Shown piece after piece: positions 1-8,202 of a stretch of DNA of 8,370 bases. A program made the translations under genes and the position numbers. Every line of letters starts with the position of its first letter. Position 1 is the first letter of the stretch. This DNA is from DASSHC01 sp035693105 (GTDB taxonomy: Bacteria > Chloroflexota > Chloroflexia > Thermomicrobiales > Thermomicrobiaceae), in the NCBI GenBank assembly GCA_035693105.1, contig DASSHC010000514.1:1-8370 (forward strand), written 5' to 3'. The notes under the pieces are model-generated. The model was not told the DNA's origin. It did not search any database and was given only the letters and a program-made list of their open reading frames with translations.

Positions 1-1297
1 GATCAAGGAGCGCATCCAGCGCGTCGCCCGTGATGGTCGCGCCGACGTCGTCATCGTCGAGGTCGGCGGCACGGTGGGCGACATCGAGGGACAGCCATTC
101 CTGGAGGCGATCCGGCAGATGCGCAAGGAGGCCGGGCGCCAGAACGTGCTCTACATCCACGTCACGCTGCTGCCGAAGGTCGGCAGCACCGGTGAACTGA
201 AGACCAAGCCGACGCAGCACAGCGTCAAGGAGTTGCGCGAGATCGGTATCCAGCCGGACGTGATCGTAGTGCGCTCGGACTACCCGGTGCCCGATGAGGT
301 GCGCGCCAAGATCTCGCTCTTCGGCGATGTCGACGAGGAGGCCGTCATCCCCCTACCGACCGCCGAGACGATCTACGAGGTGCCGCTGGAGCTGGAGGAG
401 GCCGGTCTGGGCCGCTACCTGGCCGAGCACTTCGGCTGGCAGGAGCGTGCGCCCGACCTGGCGCGCTGGCAGGAGCTGGTCTGCCAGATCAAGCAGCCCA
501 AGCGCAGCATTCGCATCGCGCTGGTCGGGAAATACGTCGAACTGCACGACGCCTACATGAGCGTGGCCGAGTCGCTGATGCACGCCGGGCTGCGCCACGG
601 GCTCGATGTCGAGATCGTCTGGGTCAACTCGGAGCAGGAGACGCCCGAGTCGATCGAGCGGACCCTGCGGACGGTCTCCGGCATCGTGGTGCCGGGCGGG
701 TTCGGGCCGCGCGGCGTCGAGGGGAAGCTGGCGGCGGTGCGCTTCGCCCGCGAGCACCACATCCCCTACTTCGGCCTCTGCTACGGCCTGCACATGGCGG
801 TGATCGAATTCGCGCGCAATGTGCTCGGTTTTGAAGGCGCCGACAGCACCGAGATTAACCCGGAAACGCCATACCCGGTGATCGACCTGATGCCGGATCA
901 GCAGGGTGTCGACATGGGCGGCACCATGCGGCTAGGACTCTGGCCCTGCGCCGTCATGCCGGGCACGCGCACCGCGCGTGCCTACGGCCAGTCGCTGATC
1001 GAGGAGCGCCACCGCCACCGCTGGGAGGTCAGCAACACCTACCGGCCGCTGCTGGAGGAAGCGGGCCTGGTGGTGAGCGGTGCCTCGCCGGACGGAACGC
1101 TGGCCGAGATCATGGAGCTGCGCGATCACCCGTGGTTCGTGGGCGTGCAATTTCACCCGGAGTTCAAGTCGCGCCCGACCTGCCCACACCCACTCTTCTC
1201 GGGGTTCATGGCGGCGGCTAAAGATGTGCTCCACGAGGGCGATCAGCGGCCGCTGCCGCTGGAAGACGAGGCGGTGTCACGGCGGGTGGCGGACTAG
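1..1297 (+). CDS. pyrG: CTP synthase (glutamine-hydrolysing), 3' part
   Basis: Makes CTP from UTP, ATP and glutamine in the cytosol, the last step of de novo pyrimidine nucleotide synthesis. The frame is open from base 2, so the N-terminus lies outside the window; about 431 residues are seen of a family that is usually about 540. The end of the synthase (ammonia ligase) domain shows EVGGTVGDIE (about 59-88) and KTKPTQHSV (from about 203). The C-terminal class I glutamine amidotransferase domain shows the oxyanion loop PGGFGPRG (about 692-715), the nucleophile Cys at codon 779-781, and His and Glu of FHPEF (codons 1154-1156 and 1160-1162). GGTMRLG and the RHRHRWEVSNTYR segment are also typical. 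The nucleophile elbow reads GLCYGLH instead of the common GICLGMQ. It ends with TAG, 71 bases before the ATP synthase genes. The assignment is secure; only the 5' end is missing. Confidence 0.98.
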   Translation, partial: IKERIQRVARDGRADVVIVEVGGTVGDIEGQPFLEAIRQMRKEAGRQNVLYIHVTLLPKVGSTGELKTKPTQHSVKELREIGIQPDVIVVRSDYPVPDEVRAKISLFGDVDEEAVIPLPTAETIYEVPLELEEAGLGRYLAEHFGWQERAPDLARWQELVCQIKQPKRSIRIALVGKYVELHDAYMSVAESLMHAGLRHGLDVEIVWVNSEQETPESIERTLRTVSGIVVPGGFGPRGVEGKLAAVRFAREHHIPYFGLCYGLHMAVIEFARNVLGFEGADSTEINPETPYPVIDLMPDQQGVDMGGTMRLGLWPCAVMPGTRTARAYGQSLIEERHRHRWEVSNTYRPLLEEAGLVVSGASPDGTLAEIMELRDHPWFVGVQFHPEFKSRPTCPHPLFSGFMAAAKDVLHEGDQRPLPLEDEAVSRRVAD

Positions 1298-1303
1298 GAG
1301 CCA

Positions 1304-1313
1304 CGAGCGCTCG
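1304..1313. repeat. 10-bp perfect palindrome after pyrG
   Basis: CGAGCGCTCG reads the same on both strands and starts 6 bases after the pyrG stop. It has no loop and no T-run, so it is not a terminator. It could be a protein binding site, or chance in G+C-rich DNA. Confidence 0.3.
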
Positions 1314-1317
1314 CGAA

Positions 1318-1345
1318 TTGCGTACCGTCGAGAGATTGTGATAGT
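1318..1345 (+). promoter_or_regulatory. weak candidate promoter for the atp operon
   Basis: TTGCGT (1318-1323, 3 of 6 matches to the -35 consensus) is followed after 16 bases by GATAGT (1340-1345, 4 of 6 matches to the -10 consensus), with an extended -10 TGT just before it. It lies in the gap between pyrG and the first atp-cluster gene and ends 23 bases before that start codon. The placement is sensible, but the match is weak and the operon may instead read through from pyrG. Confidence 0.3.
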
Positions 1346-1368
1346 CTTCGCAAGCGGCGGGAGGACGG

Positions 1369-1656
1369 GTGAAAAGCCCGCTCAGGAACCGAAGAGAATG
1401 GCAAATGGTCAGCGCGGCAACCGGACTCGGTTGCTCTGTTGTTGTCAGCCTCTTGATCACGGTCGTGGGCGGTGTGTATCTCGACCGCTGGCTGGGAACC
1501 GAGCCGCTCTTCACCCTGCTGGGCCTGGCACTGGGACTGGCGACAGCCGGCTACATGCTCTATGAGCTGGCGACGCTAGGACAGCCGACCAGGCGGCGCG
1601 GCCGGCAGGGTGAGTCGGACGGCAGCGAGCGGGAGTCACAGGCGCAAGAAGAGTAG
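1369..1656 (+). CDS. AtpI/AtpZ-like small membrane protein of the ATP synthase cluster
   Basis: A 95-residue protein with two likely membrane helices (residues about 14-37 and 46-67). They are joined by a short loop, GVYLDRWLGTEP, that is typical of the AtpI/AtpZ 'putative F1Fo-ATPase subunit' family found at the head of many atp operons. Family members have been linked to assembly of the c-ring and to Mg/Ca transport together with AtpI; which applies here is not visible. The C-terminal 25 or so residues are charged and probably disordered. The start is GTG with GGGAGGA (1359-1365) just upstream. An in-frame ATG at 1405 (residue 13) is the alternative but would shorten the N-terminus without a comparable binding site. 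The gene ends 8 bases before atpB. Family call is good; the choice between atpI and atpZ as name is open. Confidence 0.85.
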   Translation: MKSPLRNRREWQMVSAATGLGCSVVVSLLITVVGGVYLDRWLGTEPLFTLLGLALGLATAGYMLYELATLGQPTRRRGRQGESDGSERESQAQEE

Positions 1657-1664
1657 GGGAGTCG

Positions 1665-2501
1665 ATGGAGATTCACGTCGAAGTCGCGCCGCAGACTCTG
1701 TGGAACGTCCCACTTCCGGGCGGCCACTCGTTCCCAATCACCAATTCCTTTTTCATGATGCTGGTGGTGATGGCCATTCTCCTGATCGGCGGCGCGCTGA
1801 TCGCTCGCACGGCGAAGCTGATCCCCGGTCGGGTGCAATCGGTCTTCGAGCTCATCGTGGAGTTCCTGCTCAATTTGGTGGAGGGCACGGCCGGCGAGCG
1901 GCTGGGCCGGCAGATCTTCCCACTGATCGGCGGCCTCTTCATCTTCATCATCTTTGCCAACTACATCGAACTGCTGCCGGGCTTGGGGAGCGTCGGGCTC
2001 AAGCACACGATCGAGGGCAAGCAACAGATCGTCCCCTTCTTGCGCCCGCCCAGCTCTGACCTCAACATGACGCTGGCGATGGCGCTGATCAGTTACTTCA
2101 TGTTCCAATACCTCGGCATTCGGGCGCACGGCGTACGCGGGCGCATCAAGCACCTGGCCACGCCGTTCTTCGTCTTCCCGATCGAGGTCATCAGCGAATT
2201 CGCCCGCATCATCTCGCTCTCGTTCCGGTTGTTCGGCAACATCTTCGCCGGCGACGTGCTGCTGACGATCATGTATGCCATCGGGAACGCCATCAAGATC
2301 TCCGTGATCGGCCTGTTCATCCCGGTGGTCTTTCTCTATCTGGAAGTGCTCTTCGGCTTCATCCAGGCGCTGGTCTTCGCCATCCTGACGCTCATCTACA
2401 TCACCCTGGCGACGGCCGACGGACACGAGGACCACGTCGAAGAGGAGATGACGGGCGAGCTGGCGCAGCCGGCGGCTGGCGCGGTGCACGCCGGCGACTA
2501 A
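1665..2501 (+). CDS. atpB: ATP synthase Fo subunit a
   Basis: Membrane stator subunit that forms the two half-channels carrying protons to and from the c-ring. The 278-residue protein has several hydrophobic helices (about 27-48, 84-104, 132-150, 168-200 and 210-250). The key segment ISLSFRLFGNIFAGD carries the essential arginine (R188, equivalent to E. coli R210) that faces the c-subunit carboxylate. After the last helix there is an acidic and Ala-rich tail of roughly 25 residues (from ADGHEDH), longer than the short ends usual in bacterial subunit a. ATG start lies 8 bases after the upstream stop, with AGGGGAG just before it. It is followed by a 91-base structured gap before atpE. The identification is secure. 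Confidence 0.98.
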   Translation: MEIHVEVAPQTLWNVPLPGGHSFPITNSFFMMLVVMAILLIGGALIARTAKLIPGRVQSVFELIVEFLLNLVEGTAGERLGRQIFPLIGGLFIFIIFANYIELLPGLGSVGLKHTIEGKQQIVPFLRPPSSDLNMTLAMALISYFMFQYLGIRAHGVRGRIKHLATPFFVFPIEVISEFARIISLSFRLFGNIFAGDVLLTIMYAIGNAIKISVIGLFIPVVFLYLEVLFGFIQALVFAILTLIYITLATADGHEDHVEEEMTGELAQPAAGAVHAGD

Positions 2502-2512
2502 TCTTGGGAGAA

Positions 2513-2529
2513 CGCCCCGTGGTGGGGTG
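2513..2529 (+). other. short hairpin after atpB
   Basis: CCCC (2515-2518) pairs with GGGG (2524-2527) across a 5-base loop, and one G-U and one C-G pair extend it to 6 bp. It lies 11 bases after the atpB stop. No T-run follows, so it is not a classic terminator. It is the first of two hairpins before atpE. Confidence 0.45.
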
Positions 2530-2551
2530 GGTTTCGTGGCTCGGAGAGTGT

Positions 2552-2572
2552 CGGCGGACAACAGGTCCGTCG
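2552..2572 (+). other. 8-bp hairpin upstream of atpE
   Basis: Bases 2552-2559 (CGGCGGAC) pair with 2565-2572 (GTCCGTCG), with one G-U pair and a 5-base loop AACAG. The hairpin ends a few bases before the atpE Shine-Dalgarno and 20 bases before the start codon. No T-run follows. A role in mRNA processing, stability or atpE translation is an inference from position. Confidence 0.55.
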
Positions 2573-2575
2573 ATG

Positions 2576-2584
2576 AGGGGAGGA
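2576..2584 (+). promoter_or_regulatory. atpE ribosome binding site
   Basis: AGGGGAGGA sits 8 bases before ATG 2593. It decides the atpE start: the in-frame GTG at 2527 has no such site and would add 22 hydrophilic residues not seen in c subunits. A perfect palindrome, GGACGTCC (2582-2589), overlaps its 3' end. Confidence 0.85.
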
Positions 2585-2592
2585 CGTCCAGA

Positions 2593-2838
2593 ATGGTTTC
2601 CAATGTCACCGATCCGGCAGTAGTGGTGCCGATGGCGGCCGCGCTGGCCATGGGGCTCGGTGCCATCGGACCGGGCATCGGCATTGGACTGGCGGTGAAG
2701 GGCGCGCTGGAGGCGCTGGGCCGCAATCCTGAGGCCGAGGGCGCGATCCGTATCACCATGATTATTGGCGCGGCGCTGGCTGAGGCGGTCGCCATCTACG
2801 CGCTGGTGATCGCCATCATCATCGCCTTCGTGCTGTAA
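2593..2838 (+). CDS. atpE: ATP synthase Fo subunit c
   Basis: Rotor ring subunit, present in many copies per enzyme, that carries protons through the membrane. The 81-residue length is normal. Helix 1 (about 8-40) has the glycine-rich packing motif GLGAIGPGIGIG; the polar loop is GRNPE (43-47), which contacts gamma and epsilon; helix 2 (about 51-80) carries the ion-binding carboxylate E64 in ALAEAVAIY. The positions that bind sodium in Na+-type c subunits (Gln in helix 1, Ser-Thr after the Glu) are I31, A65 and V66 here, so the ring should carry H+. The start at ATG 2593 is chosen over an upstream in-frame GTG (2527) because of the strong AGGGGAGGA and the normal protein length. Structured gaps flank the gene on both sides. 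Confidence 0.97.
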   Translation: MVSNVTDPAVVVPMAAALAMGLGAIGPGIGIGLAVKGALEALGRNPEAEGAIRITMIIGAALAEAVAIYALVIAIIIAFVL

Positions 2839-2849
2839 GAATCGGCCGT

Positions 2850-2870
2850 GGCGCCTCGCACGGGGGCGCC
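2850..2870 (+). other. GGCGCC hairpin after atpE
   Basis: GGCGCC at 2850-2855 and again at 2865-2870 can pair across a 9-base spacer, starting 11 bases after the atpE stop. There is no T-run after it. The 6-bp stem is modest and competes with other GCCGGC pairings nearby. Confidence 0.35.
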
Positions 2871-2899
2871 CTCTCGCCGGCATCAACAGATCCAGGGCA

Positions 2900-2948
2900 C
2901 GCTTCGCCGGCGCCGGGAACCGGGAAGATCGCTCGGCCCGGCGAAGCG
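2900..2948 (+). other. strong bulged hairpin between atpE and atpF
   Basis: CGCTTCGCCGG (2900-2910) pairs perfectly with CCGGCGAAGCG (2938-2948). After a bulged C2911, six more pairs (2912-2917 with 2932-2937, one of them G-U) extend the stem to about 17 bp with a 14-base loop. Outside the stem, two further pairs follow an A/A mismatch (2897-2898 with 2950-2951). No T-run follows, so intrinsic termination is unlikely. Its place just after the c-subunit gene suggests an mRNA stabiliser, processing site or attenuator that sets atpE output apart from the later genes; this is inference. Confidence 0.8.
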
Positions 2949-2950
2949 AG

Positions 2951-2985
2951 CACAACGCACAACGCGCAACGCTCAACGCACAGCG
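2951..2985 (+). repeat. five tandem 7-base repeats before atpF
   Basis: Five head-to-tail copies of a 7-base unit with consensus CACAACG fill this stretch. Copies 1 and 2 are exact, copies 3 and 4 change base 2 to G and T, and copy 5 changes base 5 to G. The array starts 3 bases after the hairpin at 2900-2948 and ends 2 bases before the atpF Shine-Dalgarno. The A/C-rich sequence should be single-stranded in mRNA. Confidence 0.85.
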
Positions 2986-2987
2986 AC

Positions 2988-2994
2988 GGAGGAA
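2988..2994 (+). promoter_or_regulatory. atpF ribosome binding site
   Basis: GGAGGAA lies 6 bases before ATG 3001 and decides the atpF start. An open frame runs upstream to 2848 but would add 51 hydrophilic, low-complexity residues before the membrane anchor. Confidence 0.85.
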
Positions 2995-3000
2995 CGGTTC

Positions 3001-3513
3001 ATGTCAGCACTTGGGGTGAATGGCTGGATTCTGGCGGTCCAGCTCTTCGCATTCATCGTGTTCATCCTGCTCTTCTGGAAGTTCGCGCTGGGACCGATCG
3101 TGAGTATGGTCGACACGCGCCGGGAGCGCATCGAGGAGAGCATGGCCGCCGCCGAGCGGATGCAGCGCGAGTTGGCCGCGACCCAGGCGCGCAATGAGGA
3201 GATCCTGCTGGAGGCGCGCCGGGAAGCGCAGGGGATTCTCGCGACCGCACGCCAGAACGCCGAGGAGCTGCGGTCGCAGTTCCACGCGCAGACGGAGGTC
3301 GAGGCCCAGCAGATCCTGACGCGGGCGCGGCAGGAGATCCAGGCCGAGACGCAGCAAGCCTGGCAGAGCCTGCGCCGCGACGTGGCCGACCTGGCGATCG
3401 CGGCGGCGACCAAAATCGTGCGTCACGAGCTGAACCCGCAGGAGCAGCGGCGCTTGATCGAGGAGACGCTGGCCGAGGCCGGCACGAGCAGCAATGGGCT
3501 TGGGCCCGCATAG
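3001..3513 (+). CDS. atpF: ATP synthase Fo subunit b
   Basis: Peripheral stalk subunit; a dimer links subunit a in the membrane to delta and alpha on top of F1. The 170-residue length is usual. One N-terminal membrane helix (about 8-34) is followed by a long charged heptad-rich helix (about 38-150) with many Glu, Arg, Gln and Ala, as expected for the right-handed coiled coil. The C-terminal part LAIAAATKIVRHELNPQEQ matches the delta-binding end of the family. Only one b gene is present, so the stalk is probably a homodimer. ATG 3001 is set by GGAGGAA and by the placement of the membrane helix. atpH follows after 18 bases. Sequence identity between b subunits is low, but architecture and position make this safe. 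Confidence 0.95.
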   Translation: MSALGVNGWILAVQLFAFIVFILLFWKFALGPIVSMVDTRRERIEESMAAAERMQRELAATQARNEEILLEARREAQGILATARQNAEELRSQFHAQTEVEAQQILTRARQEIQAETQQAWQSLRRDVADLAIAAATKIVRHELNPQEQRRLIEETLAEAGTSSNGLGPA

Positions 3514-3531
3514 GGGCTGAGGAGGAGAGCG

Positions 3532-4065
3532 ATGGCAGCCTCCGGCGCCGCGAAACGCTACGCGCAGGCCGCCTTCGAGCTGGCTAAATCGCAGCACAAG
3601 CTTGACGTCTGGGAGCGCGACCTCGGGCGCCTGCTGACGGCGATGGAGAATCCCACCGTCCACGAGTTCTTCGAGAATCCCGCCATTCCGGATGACGCCA
3701 AGCGGCACGCGATTGGCACGCTGTTGCCGGACGACGCCGACACGTTCGTGCGCAATCTGCTGCTGTTGATGCTCGACCGGGGGCGGCTCGATCTGCTACC
3801 CGGCTTGGTCGAGACCTTCCGCGAGCTGGTTCTCGTCGATCGGGGCATCGCGATCGCGAATATCACCACGGCGATTGAGCTGCAGCCGGCCGAGCTGCGG
3901 GAGGTGGTCGCGCAGATCGGGCGACTGGTCGGCAAGGAGATCGAGCCGCGCACCTATGTGGACCCCGCGATCATCGGCGGGGTCGTGGTCCACGTGGGCG
4001 ACACGCTGATCGACGGGAGCGTCCGGACGCAGATCGCCAGGCTCCGTGAACAAATGGTACACTAA
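3532..4065 (+). CDS. atpH: ATP synthase F1 subunit delta
   Basis: Joins the top of the alpha3beta3 head to the b stalk (the OSCP equivalent). The 177-residue protein has the family N-terminal helix RYAQAAFELA (9-18), which binds alpha, a six-helix type N-domain (to about 105), and the conserved C-terminal segment DPAIIGGVVVHVGDTLIDGS (144-163), followed by a final basic helix. ATG start follows GAGGAGGAG. The gene lies between atpF and atpA as in most bacterial atp operons; the gap to atpA is 24 bases. Confidence 0.96.
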   Translation: MAASGAAKRYAQAAFELAKSQHKLDVWERDLGRLLTAMENPTVHEFFENPAIPDDAKRHAIGTLLPDDADTFVRNLLLLMLDRGRLDLLPGLVETFRELVLVDRGIAIANITTAIELQPAELREVVAQIGRLVGKEIEPRTYVDPAIIGGVVVHVGDTLIDGSVRTQIARLREQMVH

Positions 4066-4089
4066 GCGATTTGACGTTTAGGAGGGCCG

Positions 4090-5613
<1,524 letters not shown>

Positions 5614-5618
5614 GCGGC

Positions 5619-5626
5619 AAGGAGGT
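5619..5626 (+). promoter_or_regulatory. atpG ribosome binding site
   Basis: AAGGAGGT is a full 8-base complement to the usual 16S rRNA tail and lies 5 bases before GTG 5632. It supports the GTG start of atpG and may offset the weaker start codon. Confidence 0.9.
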
Positions 5627-5631
5627 AGAGC

Positions 5632-6501
5632 GTGCCGACTCCGCGTGAAATCCGGCGGCGCATTCGCAGCGTTCGCAATACGTCGCAGATCACGCGCGCG
5701 ATGGAGATGGTGGCGGCTTCCAAGATGCGCCGCGCCCAGCAGCATGTGACCGCGACGCGGCCCTACGCCGAGCGCATCGCCGCCATGATCGGCGATGTGG
5801 CGGCGGCGGCCTCGCCGCAGGAGCAGGCGCAGTTCCCGCTGCTGATTCAGCGCCCGGTCAACCGCGCCGAGATCGTCCTGGTCACCTCGGACAAAGGGCT
5901 TGCCGGCGCCTTCAACACCAACGTCATCCGCCGCGCCGTGCGCCTGATGGCCGAGGAGCGCGAGGCCGGGCACAGCGAGGCCCAGATTCTGGCCGTCGGA
6001 CGGCGCGGGCGCGACTTCTTCAGCCGCTTCCGCGGCAACGTGGCCGCCGGCTTCGGCCCGATCCCCGATCAGCCGTCGCTGCTCTGGATCCGGCCGATCG
6101 TGCAGCGCGCCATCGACGACTTCGTCTCCGGCGAGGTTGATGCGGTGTACGTGGTCTACACGCGTTTCATCAATACGCTGCGCCAGGTGCCGGAGGCGAT
6201 CCGCGTGCTGCCGATCGAGGTGCCGGAGGGCGCCGGAGACGTGCGCGAGTACATCTTCGAGCCGAGCGCGGAGGCGGTGCTGGAGGCGCTGCTGCCGCGC
6301 TTCGTCGAGGTGCAGATCTATCACGCGATCCTGGAATCGCTGGCCAGCGAGCACAGCTCGCGCATGGTCGCCATGCGCAACGCGACCGAGAACGCGCGCG
6401 ATCTGGCGAACCAACTGAACTTGAGCTACAACCGCGCCCGCCAGGCGCAGATTACCAACGAAGTGGCCGAAATCGCGGCCGGTGCCGCGGCGCTCGGTTA
6501 G
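5632..6501 (+). CDS. atpG: ATP synthase F1 subunit gamma
   Basis: Central shaft that turns inside alpha3beta3 and couples it to the c-ring. The 289-residue protein has the conserved N-terminal helix (REIRRRIRSVRNTSQITRAM, residues 5-24, then MVAASKMRRAQ) and the matching C-terminal helix (NATENARDLANQLNLSYNRA, 250-269), which together form the coiled-coil axle. SDKGLAGAFNTN (86-97) matches the family's Rossmann-like middle domain. There is no sign of the extra redox cysteine loop of chloroplast gamma, and no cysteine is seen at all. The start is GTG 5632 with a near-ideal AAGGAGGT. The stop is 16 bases before atpD. Confidence 0.98.
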   Translation: MPTPREIRRRIRSVRNTSQITRAMEMVAASKMRRAQQHVTATRPYAERIAAMIGDVAAAASPQEQAQFPLLIQRPVNRAEIVLVTSDKGLAGAFNTNVIRRAVRLMAEEREAGHSEAQILAVGRRGRDFFSRFRGNVAAGFGPIPDQPSLLWIRPIVQRAIDDFVSGEVDAVYVVYTRFINTLRQVPEAIRVLPIEVPEGAGDVREYIFEPSAEAVLEALLPRFVEVQIYHAILESLASEHSSRMVAMRNATENARDLANQLNLSYNRARQAQITNEVAEIAAGAAALG

Positions 6502-6503
6502 AC

Positions 6504-6510
6504 TGGAGGA
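6504..6510 (+). promoter_or_regulatory. atpD ribosome binding site
   Basis: TGGAGGA lies 7 bases before ATG 6518 and just after the atpG stop. It selects this start over an in-frame GTG at 6482 that lies inside atpG and would add 12 residues. Confidence 0.85.
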
Positions 6511-6517
6511 CGTCATC

Positions 6518-7936
<1,419 letters not shown>

Positions 7937-7946
7937 ACGAAGCATT

Positions 7947-7984
7947 CGGCCGAGCGATTGCCGCTTGCGTTGGGGCGGCCGAGC
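7947..7984 (+). repeat. 9-bp direct repeat after atpD
   Basis: CGGCCGAGC occurs at 7947-7955 and 7976-7984. Because CGGCCG is self-complementary, the two copies can also pair as a 6-bp stem downstream of the atpD stop. No T-run follows. Confidence 0.5.
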
Positions 7985-8027
7985 CACCTGTCACGCGGGG
8001 CTGAAGCCGCCGCGCTAGCCTCTACGA

Positions 8028-8045
8028 AGCCTGCTGAAGCAGGCT
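8028..8045 (+). other. hairpin with TGAA loop, left arm
   Basis: AGCCTGC (8028-8034) pairs with GCAGGCT (8039-8045) across the loop TGAA. It is the local fold that competes with the long-range pairing to 8181-8198. Confidence 0.7.
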
Positions 8046-8077
8046 GAGTTTGAGTGTGGCGCATATCCGGCTTACTT

Positions 8078-8108
8078 CTCAACCTCCGGTTTTGCGATTG
8101 AGGTTGAG
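8078..8108 (+). other. 9-bp hairpin in the centre of the palindromic element
   Basis: CTCAACCTC (8078-8086) pairs perfectly with GAGGTTGAG (8100-8108) over a 13-base loop. It uses some of the same bases as the 8074-8083/8161-8170 stem, so the two folds exclude each other. Confidence 0.55.
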
Positions 8109-8131
8109 CTACGTTCGACGATACAGGATGT

Positions 8132-8154
8132 TTGTTGCCGCCAGCGGCAAACAA
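8132..8154 (+). other. central hairpin of the palindromic element
   Basis: TTGCCGC (8135-8141) pairs with GCGGCAA (8144-8150), and TTG (8132-8134) with CAA (8152-8154) around a bulged A8151. The real loop is probably four bases, CCAG. Confidence 0.6.
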
Positions 8155-8176
8155 CCGACAGTTGAGAAGTTTAGAA

Positions 8177-8202
8177 ACCCAGCCTGCTTCAGCAGGCTGG
8201 GT
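8177..8202 (+). other. 11-bp hairpin, right arm
   Basis: ACCCAGCCTGC (8177-8187) pairs perfectly with GCAGGCTGGGT (8192-8202) across the loop TTCA. This is the most stable local hairpin of the gap. It is followed by GAGAGC and not by a T-run, so it is not a standard intrinsic terminator. Confidence 0.75.

Noticed and set aside
1560..2795. 411-codon open frame on the reverse strand
   Set aside because: It overlaps atpB and atpE entirely on the other strand; composition is that of a shadow frame.
2900..2948. intrinsic terminator after atpE
   Set aside because: The stem is strong but A/C-rich sequence follows it rather than a T-run, and the operon must continue to atpF.
2848..3000. N-terminal extension of atpF from 2848
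   Set aside because: The added residues translate the hairpin and the tandem repeats, place the membrane helix too far in, and lack a binding site; ATG 3001 has a good one.
8098..8125. possible internal promoter TTGAGG-16-GATACA before atpC
   Set aside because: The -10 matches the consensus at only 3 of 6 bases, and the TTGAGG part is already explained by the 8078-8108 stem.
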